64,000 bases of DNA from Lotus japonicus (taxonomy: Eukaryota > Streptophyta > Magnoliopsida > Fabales > Fabaceae): NCBI RefSeq assembly GCF_012489685.1, contig NC_080042.1, positions 36,275,158 through 36,339,157 on the forward strand. The letters run 5' to 3'. This document shows positions 46,858 to 58,779 of the stretch, piece by piece; the stretch's first letter is position 1, and each line of letters opens with the position of its first letter. The notes beneath the pieces were generated by a model. The model was not told the DNA's origin, made no database searches, and worked only from the letters and a program-made list of their open reading frames with translations. The position numbers and the translations under genes were made by a program.

Positions 46858-49138
46858 ATGTCAACCAAGCGCCAAACTAGGAACTCTTCTCGCCATGCCA
46901 CTCCGGCTTCCCCCCCACGATGCGAGACAACGCCCGTGGCGCCTGTCAAACCCTCTCCTCCCGGCAGGATTCCCCTTGAGTCGTCGGAGGTTAGGGCCTT
47001 CCGGCTCAAAACCTTTGCAACCCTTCCACCTTCCGCCAAGGCCGTCCATCCTCCGGAAGCCACTGACCAAACCTCCGATTACGAAACTCACGACTCCGTT
47101 TTGAATCTTTCTTCGAATATCGGGGGTTTTTGCCCTGAGATTCCCTTGGACAACATCCTGGTTTTTGGTGGTTGTAAGGACGATGATCGCCCGTGGCAGC
47201 ATCGTTAGAGCGACGATCATCGCAACTTTCACTTTTTCTAGTTTATCAGTACTTGTTCACCGATCTGGAGATAAAGCTCCCCTTCTCACCCTTTCACTAC
47301 TCGGTTTTGAGTGACATTGGCACCGCCCCTTGCCAACTGCACCCCAACGCCTGGGCATTCATGAGGTGTTTTGAGATCCTCTAAGACGCCATCCAGTGCG
47401 AGCCGTCGTCTACCCACTTTTTCTATTTCTATGATGTGGACGCAAAGTCCTTGCAATCACGCGGTTGGGTATCCGTGAAAGCCAGGCCTGGCCGCAAACG
47501 CCTCAACCCCTTCAAGTTCAACACCAAATCTAACTTTTCCCGGAGGTACTTTAAAGTCGGGATGACTCATGAGTACCCCGAGATCATGACACTGAGGGAC
47601 GGGATTGCCCGCTTTCCCTTTTATTGGACGGAGGAGCCAAATGGCATCATCGACCAGCCAGAGGACTCCCTGACTGATACCGACAAGATCGTTATTAGTT
47701 TCTTCGCCAAACTTCCCATCCTCGACTGTGCCAAGGTCATCGAGGCCGCCGAGGTATCAATAACCCCTAAATATCTAGGTTCTTATACCCTCGCCATTTA
47801 CTTACCCTGTCTTAGCTATTTTACTGCACTACTATTTTCGTCGCCTCCTTCCTTATGCGTGTTGTTTATCTCAATCTTCTCATCTTTTCGTTTTTTTTAC
47901 ATAAGACATAAAGGGTTGCCCAGTTTCTGGGCGTCCTCGCCCGAAAAAAGGGTTGCCCAGTTTCCTCCATTGTTCAACACTGTGGGTGGAAAAAATAAGC
48001 GCCCTCTCCAATATTCTGACGGCGAGGTCCACCGACGACCGCCCAAAAAGAAAAACCCGCTACCCACTGACCAGTCCATACCAAATGTTGAGCCCGCCTC
48101 CCCATGTGTGCCAAGGGCTGAGGTTGTCGTCTCATCCCCGCGATGGGTCGAGGTCCCCGCTCAGATCTCCCGACTTTCTCAAAGGGGGAAATCCATTCCT
48201 CATCAGGGCGAGATGGAGGTCCCGCTAGAGTCCCCCCTTCACAAAGCTGGTCCCTTGCCAAATAATCAAACCAACTAGTCGCAGCCGCCGCCACGAAGCG
48301 TTGACCGACTCTTTTCCGACCTTCCCAATCACAGCCCCCGGCAAGCTTCCCGATCTGAAGGTGAAAAAGAAGGTTCCTCTCACGGCCCCCCTCACCTTGA
48401 GGGACACCGAAGACCTTATCGCCTTCATCCTGTCACATGTCAGCTTCGAGAAGCTGGAGGAAGAAGTGCTAAACAAGGGTCTAGAACACATGGCTGAAGA
48501 AGCCATGGCGAGCCTCCTCCACGCTGGAAGCATCTTTGGATATGGATTCAAGCACTACGGTTCTGCCGCCAAAGATGTTGAGAAATTGTGGCAAGACATG
48601 AGCCAGCTCCGTACCGCCAACTCCAAGTGCAACGAGAGGTGCCATGTATTGGAAACCCAATTGTAAACCCAGAAGGCTGCCTACGAGGAGAAATTGACCA
48701 AGTTGGGGCACGAAGCCAGCCAAGCTAAACTGAACTGGAGGACAGAAATGGAAAACACTACAAGAGGCCGCCACCAAGGATGAAATTATCGCTGCCAAGA
48801 ACTCAGAACTTGAGTCCCTGAATGGTGAACTGGCGGCGAAGGACGAAGTCATCGCCGCGGCAAAGGCCCAAGCTAAATTTGACGCCGAAACTCTTGAAAG
48901 CAGGTTGAGGAGTGAAGCCGCCCTTGCTGTTGCTGAACATCGTGAGTATGGATTTTTCCTTGCTAAAGCCAAAGTCTGTCATCTTTTCAGCGACCTTGAT
49001 TTGCGTCTGATGGGGATATTCAAAGAGATCACACCTGCTGGCTTAGTCGGCCCAGATGACCCTCCAGGGGTTGGTGATATTGAGCAGTTTTTGAATGTTG
49101 GGAATGAAGAAAATATCAACAACAATGCCCATGAATAA
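46858..49138 (+). pseudogene. Transposase_28-type (putative gypsy transposon) gene, broken
   Basis: The N-terminal part (46858-47208) is basic and proline-rich. The conserved domain follows at 47220-47750: LPFSPFHYSVLSDIG, HPNAWAFMRCFEIL, GWVSVKARPGRKRLNPFKF and FPFYWTEEPN. An intron probably runs from GAG|GTATCA (47753) to ATAAAG (about 47909). A low-complexity linker (RRPPKKKNPLP) and a coiled-coil C-terminus (48301-49138: AKNSELESLNGELAAKDEV, ending NAHE and TAA) follow. Breaks: a frameshift near 47205, TAA at 47382-47384, and shifts near 48280 and 48665-48900. The family is widespread in plant genomes inside LTR-type elements; its biochemical role is unknown. Confidence 0.75.
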
Positions 49139-49889
49139 TTGTAATAGTGTTTAACTTCCTTTTTGTTTAACGCTTTAAGTTTCATCACCTTGTAGGGCTT
49201 GCATTATGATGAAAACGCATGTTGTTTTTACCCGCCGCCAATTCTGTCCGCCATTTTGATGTTGCTCCTGCGCTATTTCATACGCTTTTATCTTAATTGT
49301 GAATTATGTTTAACGATTTTAAATGTGTAAGGGTTTAACTAGGACTTTTTGCTCGGTTTAATTCAACCAAGGCTTAATCACACCTTAGGGAAAGTGCGGC
49401 CTTGCCCAACGTGTTGAACGAGGGCTTTGCACATTAGGAATAAGGTGCTCGGGTCCCAATGACCATTTGGGGTGCCCAAGGCATCGCCTAGTTAGAAGTG
49501 CTCGCCCTTATTCCGAGGAGGGTTTATTGGATAACAAGCTTATCCCACACATCGCCAACGGATAACAGCGATTGCATCATAATTTCCGGAGCGACTCCCA
49601 GACATCAAGGTCGTAATGGAATCACCACCTTCAGGGAATTTTCCCACCTAGCAATAGTCGTAATTCAGATTTTTCGATTGGTGATGTTGTTACTTTGTTG
49701 TCTTGCATTTTGTAAAAAACAATCTGATGTCGAAGCAGATGCCTTGGCATCTGACTTTGTGAAGCTAGGACATCAGTCCTTTGCTTGGAACTTGATTGTG
49801 GGCCCTTGAAGATCTTATGAAGATTTTATTTGTAGTTACTTGCGGTTCAAGTAGCTTTACCAGAAGAGATTTAATTGCGGGTTGTTATT
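49139..49889. other. No gene recognised
   Basis: Mixed intergenic sequence between the Transposase_28 relic and a copia LTR. Short open frames lack homology that I can see. Confidence 0.5.
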
Positions 49890-50555
49890 TGTTGAAACAA
49901 TCCTTGATTGAAGATATGTTTCTATGATTACTTGTGTATAACGTAATCATATCTTTTGAAGATTGCATTTGATTTTATTGTTGCTGCAATCTGTTCTTCA
50001 GCCCAAGCAAACCCTAATGTCGCTGCTGAAGAATATAAAAAGATGAAGACCTAAAACATGAAGACTACCGAAGCTAATATAGAGAGATCAAGTGTTTTAG
50101 AATTGTGATTTTGTCTTTGTTCTTGTTTTGTTGTGAACAAACTTTGCTCATTGATTCTATAAAGCAAGGTTGTGTTATGTGTTAGTTGAGGGGTGAAAAC
50201 TCTGATTGTTGATTGTTTGTTACCAATCACTGTGGCAGTGATTGAGAGAAAGTGAGAGGGGCTCTCATACTTAGGTTGAGATACTAAGTAGGAAAACACT
50301 GGGTAGATTAGGAAAAGAACTATGAACTGTGGTGTTCATGAGTGTCTGTAGTTCTTGAATCTTAAGATAGTGGATTTCCTTTCTTTGGGTGCAAACCCTC
50401 CAGACGTAGGTGAAGTTTCACCGAACTGGGTTAACAATTCTTGTGTATTGTTTACTTATGCTTTTAAAGTTTCTGTTGTTACTGTTAGTCAGTTGTCGAA
50501 CTGGTTGTCCCAGCATCGCGTAGAACATCTGTCCTGTGCGAGAACCAGAATTTCA
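49890..50555 (+). repeat. 5' LTR of a decayed copia element (about 666 bp)
   Basis: The end is fixed by the primer site two bases later. The start TGTTGAAACA at 49890 is my best guess. A promoter-like gaatataaaaag lies at about 50031. No coding region follows, so the element is truncated. Confidence 0.7.
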
Positions 50556-50557
50556 AT

Positions 50558-50569
50558 TGGCATCAGAGC
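50558..50569 (+). other. Primer binding site of the copia element
   Basis: TGGCATCAGAGC, a tRNA-Met-type primer site, in the context caattggcatcagagctgg that follows many plant copia 5' LTRs. Confidence 0.85.
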
Positions 50570-51767
50570 TGGTAACTGTTGGGAATATATTCTGTTCTCA
50601 AGGATTTGGCCGAAAACTACACAATGATCAAGGAAAATTTTGAATTTTCCCACCTACTTTTCCTCTTTTTCTTTCGCGGCATTCCTTTTTTCACTTTCGG
50701 TGGGTTTTCTTTTGGTGTATTGTGTGTATGATACGCTTCCTACGACGCCAGCCTCTAAGTTTCCTTGAACTTTACGTTTACTGCGTAAGTTCACATTTTG
50801 TTTCTGAAGCTGTCGGGAGGTAAACGTGAATGAAGGTTGTCTCTCTACGCATCCTATTCAGATTTCCTATCCTGTCTAACTATATAACGTGCAGAAGATT
50901 ATTGCCAGAGGATCGGAAACTCGGAGTCCTAGATCTAGAAAAGATGGTGGCAGATTAAAGCTAACTAAATGGCAGTCTAACACCACACATTACTCATTAT
51001 TCTATCATAAGTCGTCCGCCTAGGGTGATATAACACATCAACAATTCATCAATGCACACAAACATTCACACCAAAATCACAGATCAAGCAATCATATTGC
51101 AATTCAACATTCATAATCACTTCAAGTGTTAGTATTCATACCCAACGTATCTTCAACAGATTGGGAAAATCTGTTCAGTGTTAGAGTGTTAGTTGTTAGT
51201 CATTATTCTTGTTGGATTTGTAGCTCCCGTGGTATATCTGTTCTAAAACTCAATTCCCTTTAGTCCAATTTCCTTAATTGGAAGCCCGGATGACCACTTA
51301 ACTTTTACTAAGTTAAGTAGGTGAAAATGTTTCCTACCAATCCGCCTACTACCTACTAAGGCCACTACAAGTTCCTTTGGAAGTGATAAGAAACCTTAAG
51401 GACCATAACTTATCCTTAGAGACTCAAGCTTCATTATCCTATAAACTTTCAGTTCCAAGCATCAGATACTTTTAGCCTAAACAACTCCTATCCACCAAGC
51501 CACTGAAAGTTTTAACTATCCTCAGAGTACTCAACAGTAACACACTAAACCCATTCCCCTTGACCCAAAACTCACTTATACTATCCTCATCATCAAATCT
51601 TTTGGGGACTTCATCATGCTGGAGCAGTTACAGGGTTGATCAAGTCCTATCACTCAATTCCAAGGCAATCCAAAGTTACAAAAGTCTTGTGATGGGTACA
51701 CAATCCTAAGCCATGTTTTCTAGACTCTACTCTCTATACACGGGTCACAGTCCGATTTGAACCGACC
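50570..51767. other. Non-coding remains between two LTR elements
   Basis: The left part should be the body of the copia element whose LTR ends at 50555, the right part the body of the minus-strand gypsy element starting at 51785. I find no gag or pol motif in any frame. Confidence 0.5.
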
Positions 51768-51779
51768 GCTCTGATACCA
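51768..51779 (-). other. Primer binding site of gypsy element J
   Basis: TGGTATCAGAGC on the minus strand, five bases inside the LTR end at 51785. Confidence 0.85.
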
Positions 51780-51784
51780 CCAAT

Positions 51785-53311
51785 TGTGATACCCCCTTCC
51801 CCCTTCCTGAGTGACGTCAACTCAGAGAGTGGAAAGAAGATGACACAATTTTTTTTTTGTTGGCTAACTTCCTTAAGTACATCCAACTTTCAAATCTCAA
51901 CTCAACTTGTTCTCGGGATTAAGGCGGAATATCATAATCCCTTTTTAAACTTCAAAATCAAAGTAGACAACGTCTATCCCTAAACAATCTGAAACCTAAT
52001 TCTACATCCTTACATTTAGCTCTGCTTCTTCACTGAGTCCTATTCTCCTAATCACCGACAACTACCATTGCTTAATAGCTTCGGCAAACCGCAACCAACT
52101 CGATCTAAGCCCATCTCAATCTTTCACCAGAAAATGTTAACCACTGGAGGGAGTGAGCTACCAACAATATAAGAACATGAATGTGTCAGTAGCACCGACT
52201 CGAGTCACATGTCGGTCGGCCAAACACAATTCATATTCTAGATATATCAATATTATTCTATCATAATATCATCATAGCATATCAACAAACACATACAATA
52301 TGATGCAACGTGAGTATTCACCAACTTATCACTCCTTTCCTTCAGTCAGACTTCGCCCCCATTGCGTCATGGGTTAAGAGGGTCCTCGCCGGGCCTTTTT
52401 AAATTATTTAGGTTGCATATGTGTGTTTTAGGGCCCGAAGCTTTTAGCTTCACACTCTTCGGAAGGTCATCTCGGGAACATGGACACTCCCTACAGTCCA
52501 CTCTTTACCGGACAATGATCGCTTAGTAGCTTTTCCGACAGACATACACGCTCAACTCTTGCCTTAAACTTCTTGCCAGCCCGACCTCAGGGATCCATGT
52601 CGTAAACTGATGACAGAGGTGTGCCGCTGTGTAAGTCCCATGCCTATTCATCTCTGAACAAGGCCACCATTGGCGTCTCTGTATTCCCACTCTCTCTAGT
52701 GGTAGTGACAACACCTTCCTACTCCTTATTTCTTCTTGTGTTTTCATATGCCATACATTCGCCCTATTATTTCTTCTTTATCATTCAGGGATATTCATAA
52801 CTAAGATGAATTCCACAAGGCACTCCTTTTGGTGCTAGTCCTCGACTTTATTGTGGCTCATGATGCGTCCCATTCCACATCATGTCCCACTCACGCCGAC
52901 AACTAGTCCCTGGTACGTGGTAACTTGAGCACTATCATCGAGGGTCCATCTATGCATCCACTTTTACCTTTATTGAAACCCTTTTAACCAAAAACAATAA
53001 CTAAAAGGAGTGAACCTATTCTTCAGGGTTTTATTAAATCTACCTAACTTTTCAATGAGAATCTCCTGGAGAATACAACCATTATTTCAGAGAAAACCTT
53101 TTTGGATTGCATAGGCGTCCATTCTTGTGTGCACGAACTATAATAATTCCCTCGGCTCAGGTTATCACTATGCCACACTTTCACGATCTCTTCCAAGGTC
53201 AAAGCCAAAGGCTTTATCACCTAAAGTACCACTATATCCCATAGTGTACTTATAATCCCTTTCTAAACAGTGCAACATTATAATCATGCACATCCAGTTC
53301 AAACAAGTCAG
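51785..53311 (-). repeat. LTR of gypsy element J (extent uncertain)
   Basis: Read on the plus strand the inner end is tgtgataccccc. The outer end is not identified; the LTR may run to 53311 where the Sirevirus LTR begins, or further if the Sirevirus inserted into it. No coding sequence. Confidence 0.55.
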
Positions 53312-54534
53312 TGAAGGTATGAAAAACGATAGAAATGGGGGGTTTGAATAGCGTTTTTAATCTAAAACTTTTCCCATTTGAGATTTTAACAAATCTCTTC
53401 AAACACCAAAGATTAAAGTGCTAAGATAAGAGTTGAGGAAAGCACACAATGATTTTATCTTGGTTCACTTGATAAATCCCTCAAGCTAATCCAGTCCACC
53501 CGTTAAGATGATTTCTTCCTTCTTAGAATGAAGGCAATCCACTAATCAGAGTTTGTTACAACTGCACTTGCACCCTGCAAAGTGACTAACAATTCAATGA
53601 CTTAGCTATCACTAAGATTCACTCTCATAGTCTTCTCAAGGATCCGATTAACCTTGGTCTCCTTAAGGAAAAACAAACAACTGTTTGAAAGTTTGGGTTT
53701 ACAAAGAAATGCTTCTCAGAAAGCTAATGGTAAACACAATAAGTACAATATGAAGAAAGATTGCTTAAGATAATTTTTGAATATCGCGTGAGCTTGAACA
53801 AAGTTTCTTAGGCGGCATCTTTCATCTTCAGCCTCTTTATATACTCCAAGGATTAAGGTTTGGATGTTTGCATGGAATGCTACCGTTGGAGGGCAGATAT
53901 GGGTTTTCCAGGTTCTGCTGTGGCTGAATAAGTTAGGTAAGGTCGTCAGGAGTAGTACAATTGCTTTTGTACTTTGGATAATGACATAACCTTTATCCTA
54001 GTTGACTTCTGATCAGAGCGATGCTTCATGTTGGAACTTGTGAAGCTTGGTGATCAGAGTCAGAGGGAAGCTTGGATCCTCTGACCTTTGTACCTTCTGC
54101 TTCTGGACTTAGAGAAGAAGTACTTGGTCTTCAGAGCCAGCTTACTCTTGGACTTCAGAATCTTCACTACTCAGCTTCTGGACCTTCAGAGCTTCTGCAC
54201 CTTCAGAGCTTTTGATCCTTCAGAGCTTCTGGTCTTCAGAACTTCTGGTCTTCAGAACTTCAAGTGAACTGAATCCATATCAGAGATTTACTATCTTCAG
54301 ATCTTCCGAAGCTTAATCTACTGTTCAGATTGAATATAGTGAGTGCGAAAGCGTTGCGGATGTTACTCTTTGAGCTTAGTGCTTCTGATTTATGTGTAAT
54401 TAGATCAGAGTCAGAGCCTGTCATTAAAACACTCAGAAAACAACGTTAGAGTACCATAATTGTTCATACACAATAGTTAACATGTAATCATCAAAACATA
54501 GAGTTGTACTACTAGATCAAAACTTGATCTTACA
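53312..54534 (-). repeat. 3' LTR of Sirevirus L (1223 bp)
   Basis: The minus-strand start TGTAAGATCAAG follows the purine tract; the other end, plus strand, is tgaaggtatgaaaaacg. Short cttcagagcttctgg units repeat at about 54110-54260. It is the same family as the fragment at 26190-26696. Confidence 0.9.
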
Positions 54535-54552
54535 ATCTTCCCCTTTTTGATG
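54535..54552 (-). other. Polypurine tract of Sirevirus L
   Basis: The minus strand reads catcaaaaaggggaagat next to the LTR, the usual SIRE-type tract (one G is A in the G run). Confidence 0.88.
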
Positions 54553-55348
54553 ATGACAAAACAAAGTATTTTGATGAACAATTCTTAAACAATAAACTGA
54601 ATTCACTTAGAGTTTAGAGAATAAAGATAAACTTGTCCTGAGGTGAATGGTTTATATTGCTCATTCTGAATCCAAGTCACAGCTTGATTCTGAGCTTAGC
54701 TCCCCCTGAATCTAAGACTTAATGAAAACATTAGTAATATCTAGATTCTGAGCTAAATAATAAAAGAGTTCAGAGTGGGAATTTATGTCATAGATAATTA
54801 TGTGAATATCAGAGCGCATAAATATTCAGAGTCAAGAGCAAGGTAAAAGTATCAGAGTCAACCGATTTAGCATATGATCGCTTCAGAAGAAGTGAAAATG
54901 TATTCCTTGCAAATGCCCACGGACAGATCTATGGTCATAAGGAGTGGAACTCTTAAATTCTCCAAAAGAAAAAAGAAATCACACTAACAAAGCTTACACA
55001 TCAAAAACTGGTTGTATACTCCCCCTTTTTGTCATAAGCAAAAAGCATGGGGTGTGAAGAACATAGCTTGAAGTACAAGGTACTCCCCCTTAGAGAAGGT
55101 CTAAGTTTAAAAAGATGGAGAAAAAAAAAATAAAGAAAACGTATTTAATTAATGCGTATGCAGAAGATTAAATGAAAGAGTGGAACGTTTACTACCAGCC
55201 AAGGAGTTAAAGGTAAGCATCTGTTACCAATAAACAATCCTCGAGAAACTGCTTCATCATTAACTTCTGGAGACTGAACTGAGCTTATAAAAAGCGGTTA
55301 AAGCATGATAGTCTTCACATCTCATTTGCACTTGTAATAAATATTGCA

Positions 55349-55738
55349 ATGACATCCTTCATAGCATACATCGAAGAATTGAGGAAGAAAGCCTTTGATG
55401 AAGATCTCTTCATCAACGTGCGCCATCCAAAGGAGCCGAGTGTCTATAGTCTGACAAACTAGCTACTAGGCATGGGCCTGAGTCCAGAAATGGACAGCAT
55501 CCACAGAGGCTTCCTTGCATTTGTAGAGGAGCTTTAAGATCTCTTCTAGCGGGAGCTGGATAATTCTGCCAAAAGACAAGCGATGGAGACTGCACTTGAG
55601 ACAATGGCGGAGAGTCCTGAGAGGCAGGAAGTGCGCCAGAGCTTGATCCAAATAGAGTATAGGCAGCATCGTCTTGAGCTTGAGAAAGCAGCGATGCATA
55701 GGCAGTGTAGATCTTTGAGGAAAAATCCTCCTTTTTAA
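55349..55738 (+). pseudogene. Antisense reading frame in Sirevirus L (129 codons, three stops)
   Basis: This plus-strand frame starts MTSFIAYIEELRKKAFDEDL and ends with TAA at 55736-55738. It is protein-like throughout (LLGMGLSPEMDSIHRGFLA, ELDNSAKRQAMETALETMAE), with three in-frame stops at 55460, 55535 and 55547. No indel is needed to keep frame. It lies between the env-like gene and the 3' LTR, opposite to the element's own genes. Antisense extra ORFs in plant LTR elements are known; I cannot say whether this one is. Confidence 0.5.
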
Positions 55739-55948
55739 ATGTATGAATGCAAATGTATGAAATATGTTATTAATAAAAGAAGCGTGTTTTTTGATTAATG
55801 CGTATGAGTAAAAACTAAGTAATGATGAACAAGTAATTATGCAAACACATAGGAAAGAAAAACGATAATCTGATAAAAGAAACATAGTTAAACACGAAAA
55901 CATAGTAACATAGTATAAGGAAAACAGAAGAAAAGAGAGTTCCTAAAA

Positions 55949-58352
55949 CTAAGGCTTGGGTGTCCTCTTCAGAAGTCCTGTGCACATCTCTTGAAGACTC
56001 TGGAGAAGAGCTTCTTGAGAATCAAGTCTGCGTTCAATGAGATCAAGTCTTGAGTCTGACTGAGCTTGAGCGGACAGAACAGCTTGATCAGAGTGAGGAA
56101 CTTGAGCAGAGGTGGAGGCAATATCTGTAAATGGAATAATTTCAAGTGCTTGGTTTCTAAGAGCCTCAGCTTCAGCTTGTAATCTAGCTACTTGTTCCAG
56201 AGCTTGCAGCCTTGCAGCTTCACGTTGTTCAGCTTCAAACCTTGCTGCCGCTTCTTCTTGTTCTTTCTACTTCCTTGCTTCTTCAATAACAGCATAAAGT
56301 TGATCTCTCAACTTTTGTTCATTCAGTGCTTCTCTTCTTCTGAAACGCTGACTAGCAGCTTCAACTCTTTGATCCCTTTCAGTAAGGAAACCATCATCAC
56401 TGTCACTTGGTCCAGCATCCAAGTGCATAGATGATCCAGTCGTCAGCAACCATGTCTGGTTTGTCACTGAGGTCAGTGCGACCATGCACATTGCGAACCC
56501 TTAAGGATGCTTCATGATTAAATAAGTTGATGCAACCAAGTAGGGTGTTTGGTCCAAATTGGGTATAGGGAACAATGGAGAGATTGGTTTCAGGTGAAGA
56601 AGGATGATTGCTACTTGTAGCTTCAGAAACAGCATGCGGAGAACCAATTTGCAAAGTTTGAGGTTCAGAGGTATTGGTCTCAGGGTTTGGATGAGAAACT
56701 TCAGTCTTAGGATTTGGAGATTGGTCAGAGACAGAGTTTTCATTTGAGGTGGAGGAGAAAGAGGAAGAGACGGTGGTACTGAAGTCAGAGGGACCGCTTG
56801 GATTGGAAAATCAGGAGCAACCAGAGGTTCTGGTATTGGTCCAGGATAACGGTTTGGACTTGGAACATTTATGAAATGTTCCAGAATTTTTGAAATTCTT
56901 TCTCTGGCAATTTGAAAGGATTGGCGAGAGGCTTCAGATTTATTTGAAGGAGAGGAAAATTGAACATTGGTAGGAAAAGAGACAGAGGGAGTAGGAGAGA
57001 GAATTTCTCTATCAGAGGGTTCCTGATTTGAGTGATCAGAGGGTTTAGGCTCAGAGTTAGACTTTTCAGTGGCTGGTATCTCTAGAGCTTGTGTCTCAGA
57101 AGCTTGTGGTTCAGAGGCTTGTGGAGTGTATGGAAGGATAATGGGTGAGGTTGGTTTAGTGGACTTAGGAGTCTGGAGCATTTTCCAGAGGGGTTCTTCC
57201 TCAATGGAGGGTTGAAAGAATGAAGCCCTAGGTGGTGAAATGTGTGAAGTTGATTGATCAACTGGTGTGGGTTCAGGGTTGGAATCAACATGAATTGCAT
57301 CAAGCAAATTTAAATCATCTTCATCAGAAAGAACAAAAAACTTACTTGAAGCTCTGACTGCAGATCTTGTGACTCTGGTAGAAATTGCAGCTCTAGTAGG
57401 CTCCAGAGTTGGTTCCAGATGAGTGACTTGGGTTGCAATTCTGACCTTCTTTGCCTTCTTCTGAGGCGGTGGTTCATCATCATCATCATTATCATCACCA
57501 TCAGATGGATCCTTTTGCTTCCTCTTGGTCTTCTTCTTCCTAGGAGACTCAAAGTCCGGAGGTTCTGGAAGATTTCTGAAGAATTCATCCACATCAATCT
57601 CAAAGCCTTGCTGCTTCAGATCATCAAGATAGAACGTGATAGCCTCTGGATCATCAGCCTTTGACCAGAGATGGTAGTCCTTCAGAGGGACTCTTCTTCT
57701 TGACTTTGCAGTAGCAGGGTTAACTTCAACTTTTGTTTCTATCAAGCCCATCCTCTTCAATGATGTAGGAGTGAAGACATCTCCAACAATAGTTGTTAGG
57801 TCTTCCGTGCATCCAGCTTTGGTCAGAGCAGATATCAGTTTGCTCTCAATGAAGAAGTCAGATAGTAATCTGCCAAAAGGTATGTATTTGATGGCAGACT
57901 TGGGTGAAGCAGTAGTTCTTGACTTTCTGATGCATTCCTTCAGATAGGAGAATAGAAAGTAAGGCAGACAGACTTTGGTGTGCTCCTTGATGAAGAAAAG
58001 CAACACCTTTTGAGTGAGATTGATATAATCTGGAGAACTTCCCTTTGGTCTTTGATTGATGCAGTTCAGTAGGATCTTGTGCCAAATTCTCAGATCAGGA
58101 TGAAGATCCTTTGTCTTGCAATCAGTTTTACCCGGTTTCCATGTAGAGTAGCCTTGTTGACCTTCTCCTTGGTACTTGTCTTAACTTTTGATTCCTGTAA
58201 CTGAAATCTGTAGCCAGAACTTGTATCTGCACCCAGAAGCCTTACAAAAGACTTCTCTGACCCGTTGGAAGACCCACTACCATCCTTGGGAACACTCTTC
58301 CATCGGCGGAGTCAACCCTTTCACCGGAATCAGCCCTTTCAGATCTCACCAT
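55949..58352 (-). pseudogene. Env-like gene of Sirevirus L (frameshifted and interrupted)
   Basis: The minus-strand start MVRSERADSGERVDS at 58352 runs to a stop after about 36 codons. The main open part is 58006-56501 (501 codons): basic and acidic runs (RKKKTKRKQK, DDNDDDDE), then a Pro/Ser-rich stretch. The frame shifts near 56650, continues as 56654-56403 and 56491-56267, and ends in a Glu/Ala-rich coiled coil with stop TAG at 55949-55951 after LKRTPKP. This matches the layout of SIRE env-like proteins. At least three breaks make it non-functional. Confidence 0.85.
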
Positions 58353-58779
58353 AGTTGAAGGTTGGAGGCTTGGGTAGAAGAGGGATGAATGAGAGAGAGA
58401 GAATCGAAGAAGATAAGGGTTTTTGCAAACAGGAGAGAGAAGCGAAAAACAAGAGTGATGGAGAACGTGTGTGCGTAGTGGCTTTTAGAAAGTAACCGTT
58501 GTTGATTGTAAAACAAAAGTAAAATGAACGGCTAAAAATTAAGGACATCATTATGAACAATTAATACACAAAACACACGGTGGAGAATAAGCACATCTAC
58601 ACTCATTACAGCAGATTATCCGAAGGCCACAAGGAACGAGGCATCAGAATAAACTGACACACGTTTACTGTCTTGTCTTAGAGTAAGCACTAATGGGTAC
58701 TTAGCATCTGACAAGGTTACCTTCTGAACTAGACATCTTCTGATGAGGAAGCATCATAGTCAGAGGTTCTGATCCATCT

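Noticed and set aside
57082..57664. Open frames in other frames or on the opposite strand of the env-like gene
   Set aside because: They are shadows of low-complexity Asp/Lys and Pro/Ser codons and have no homology.
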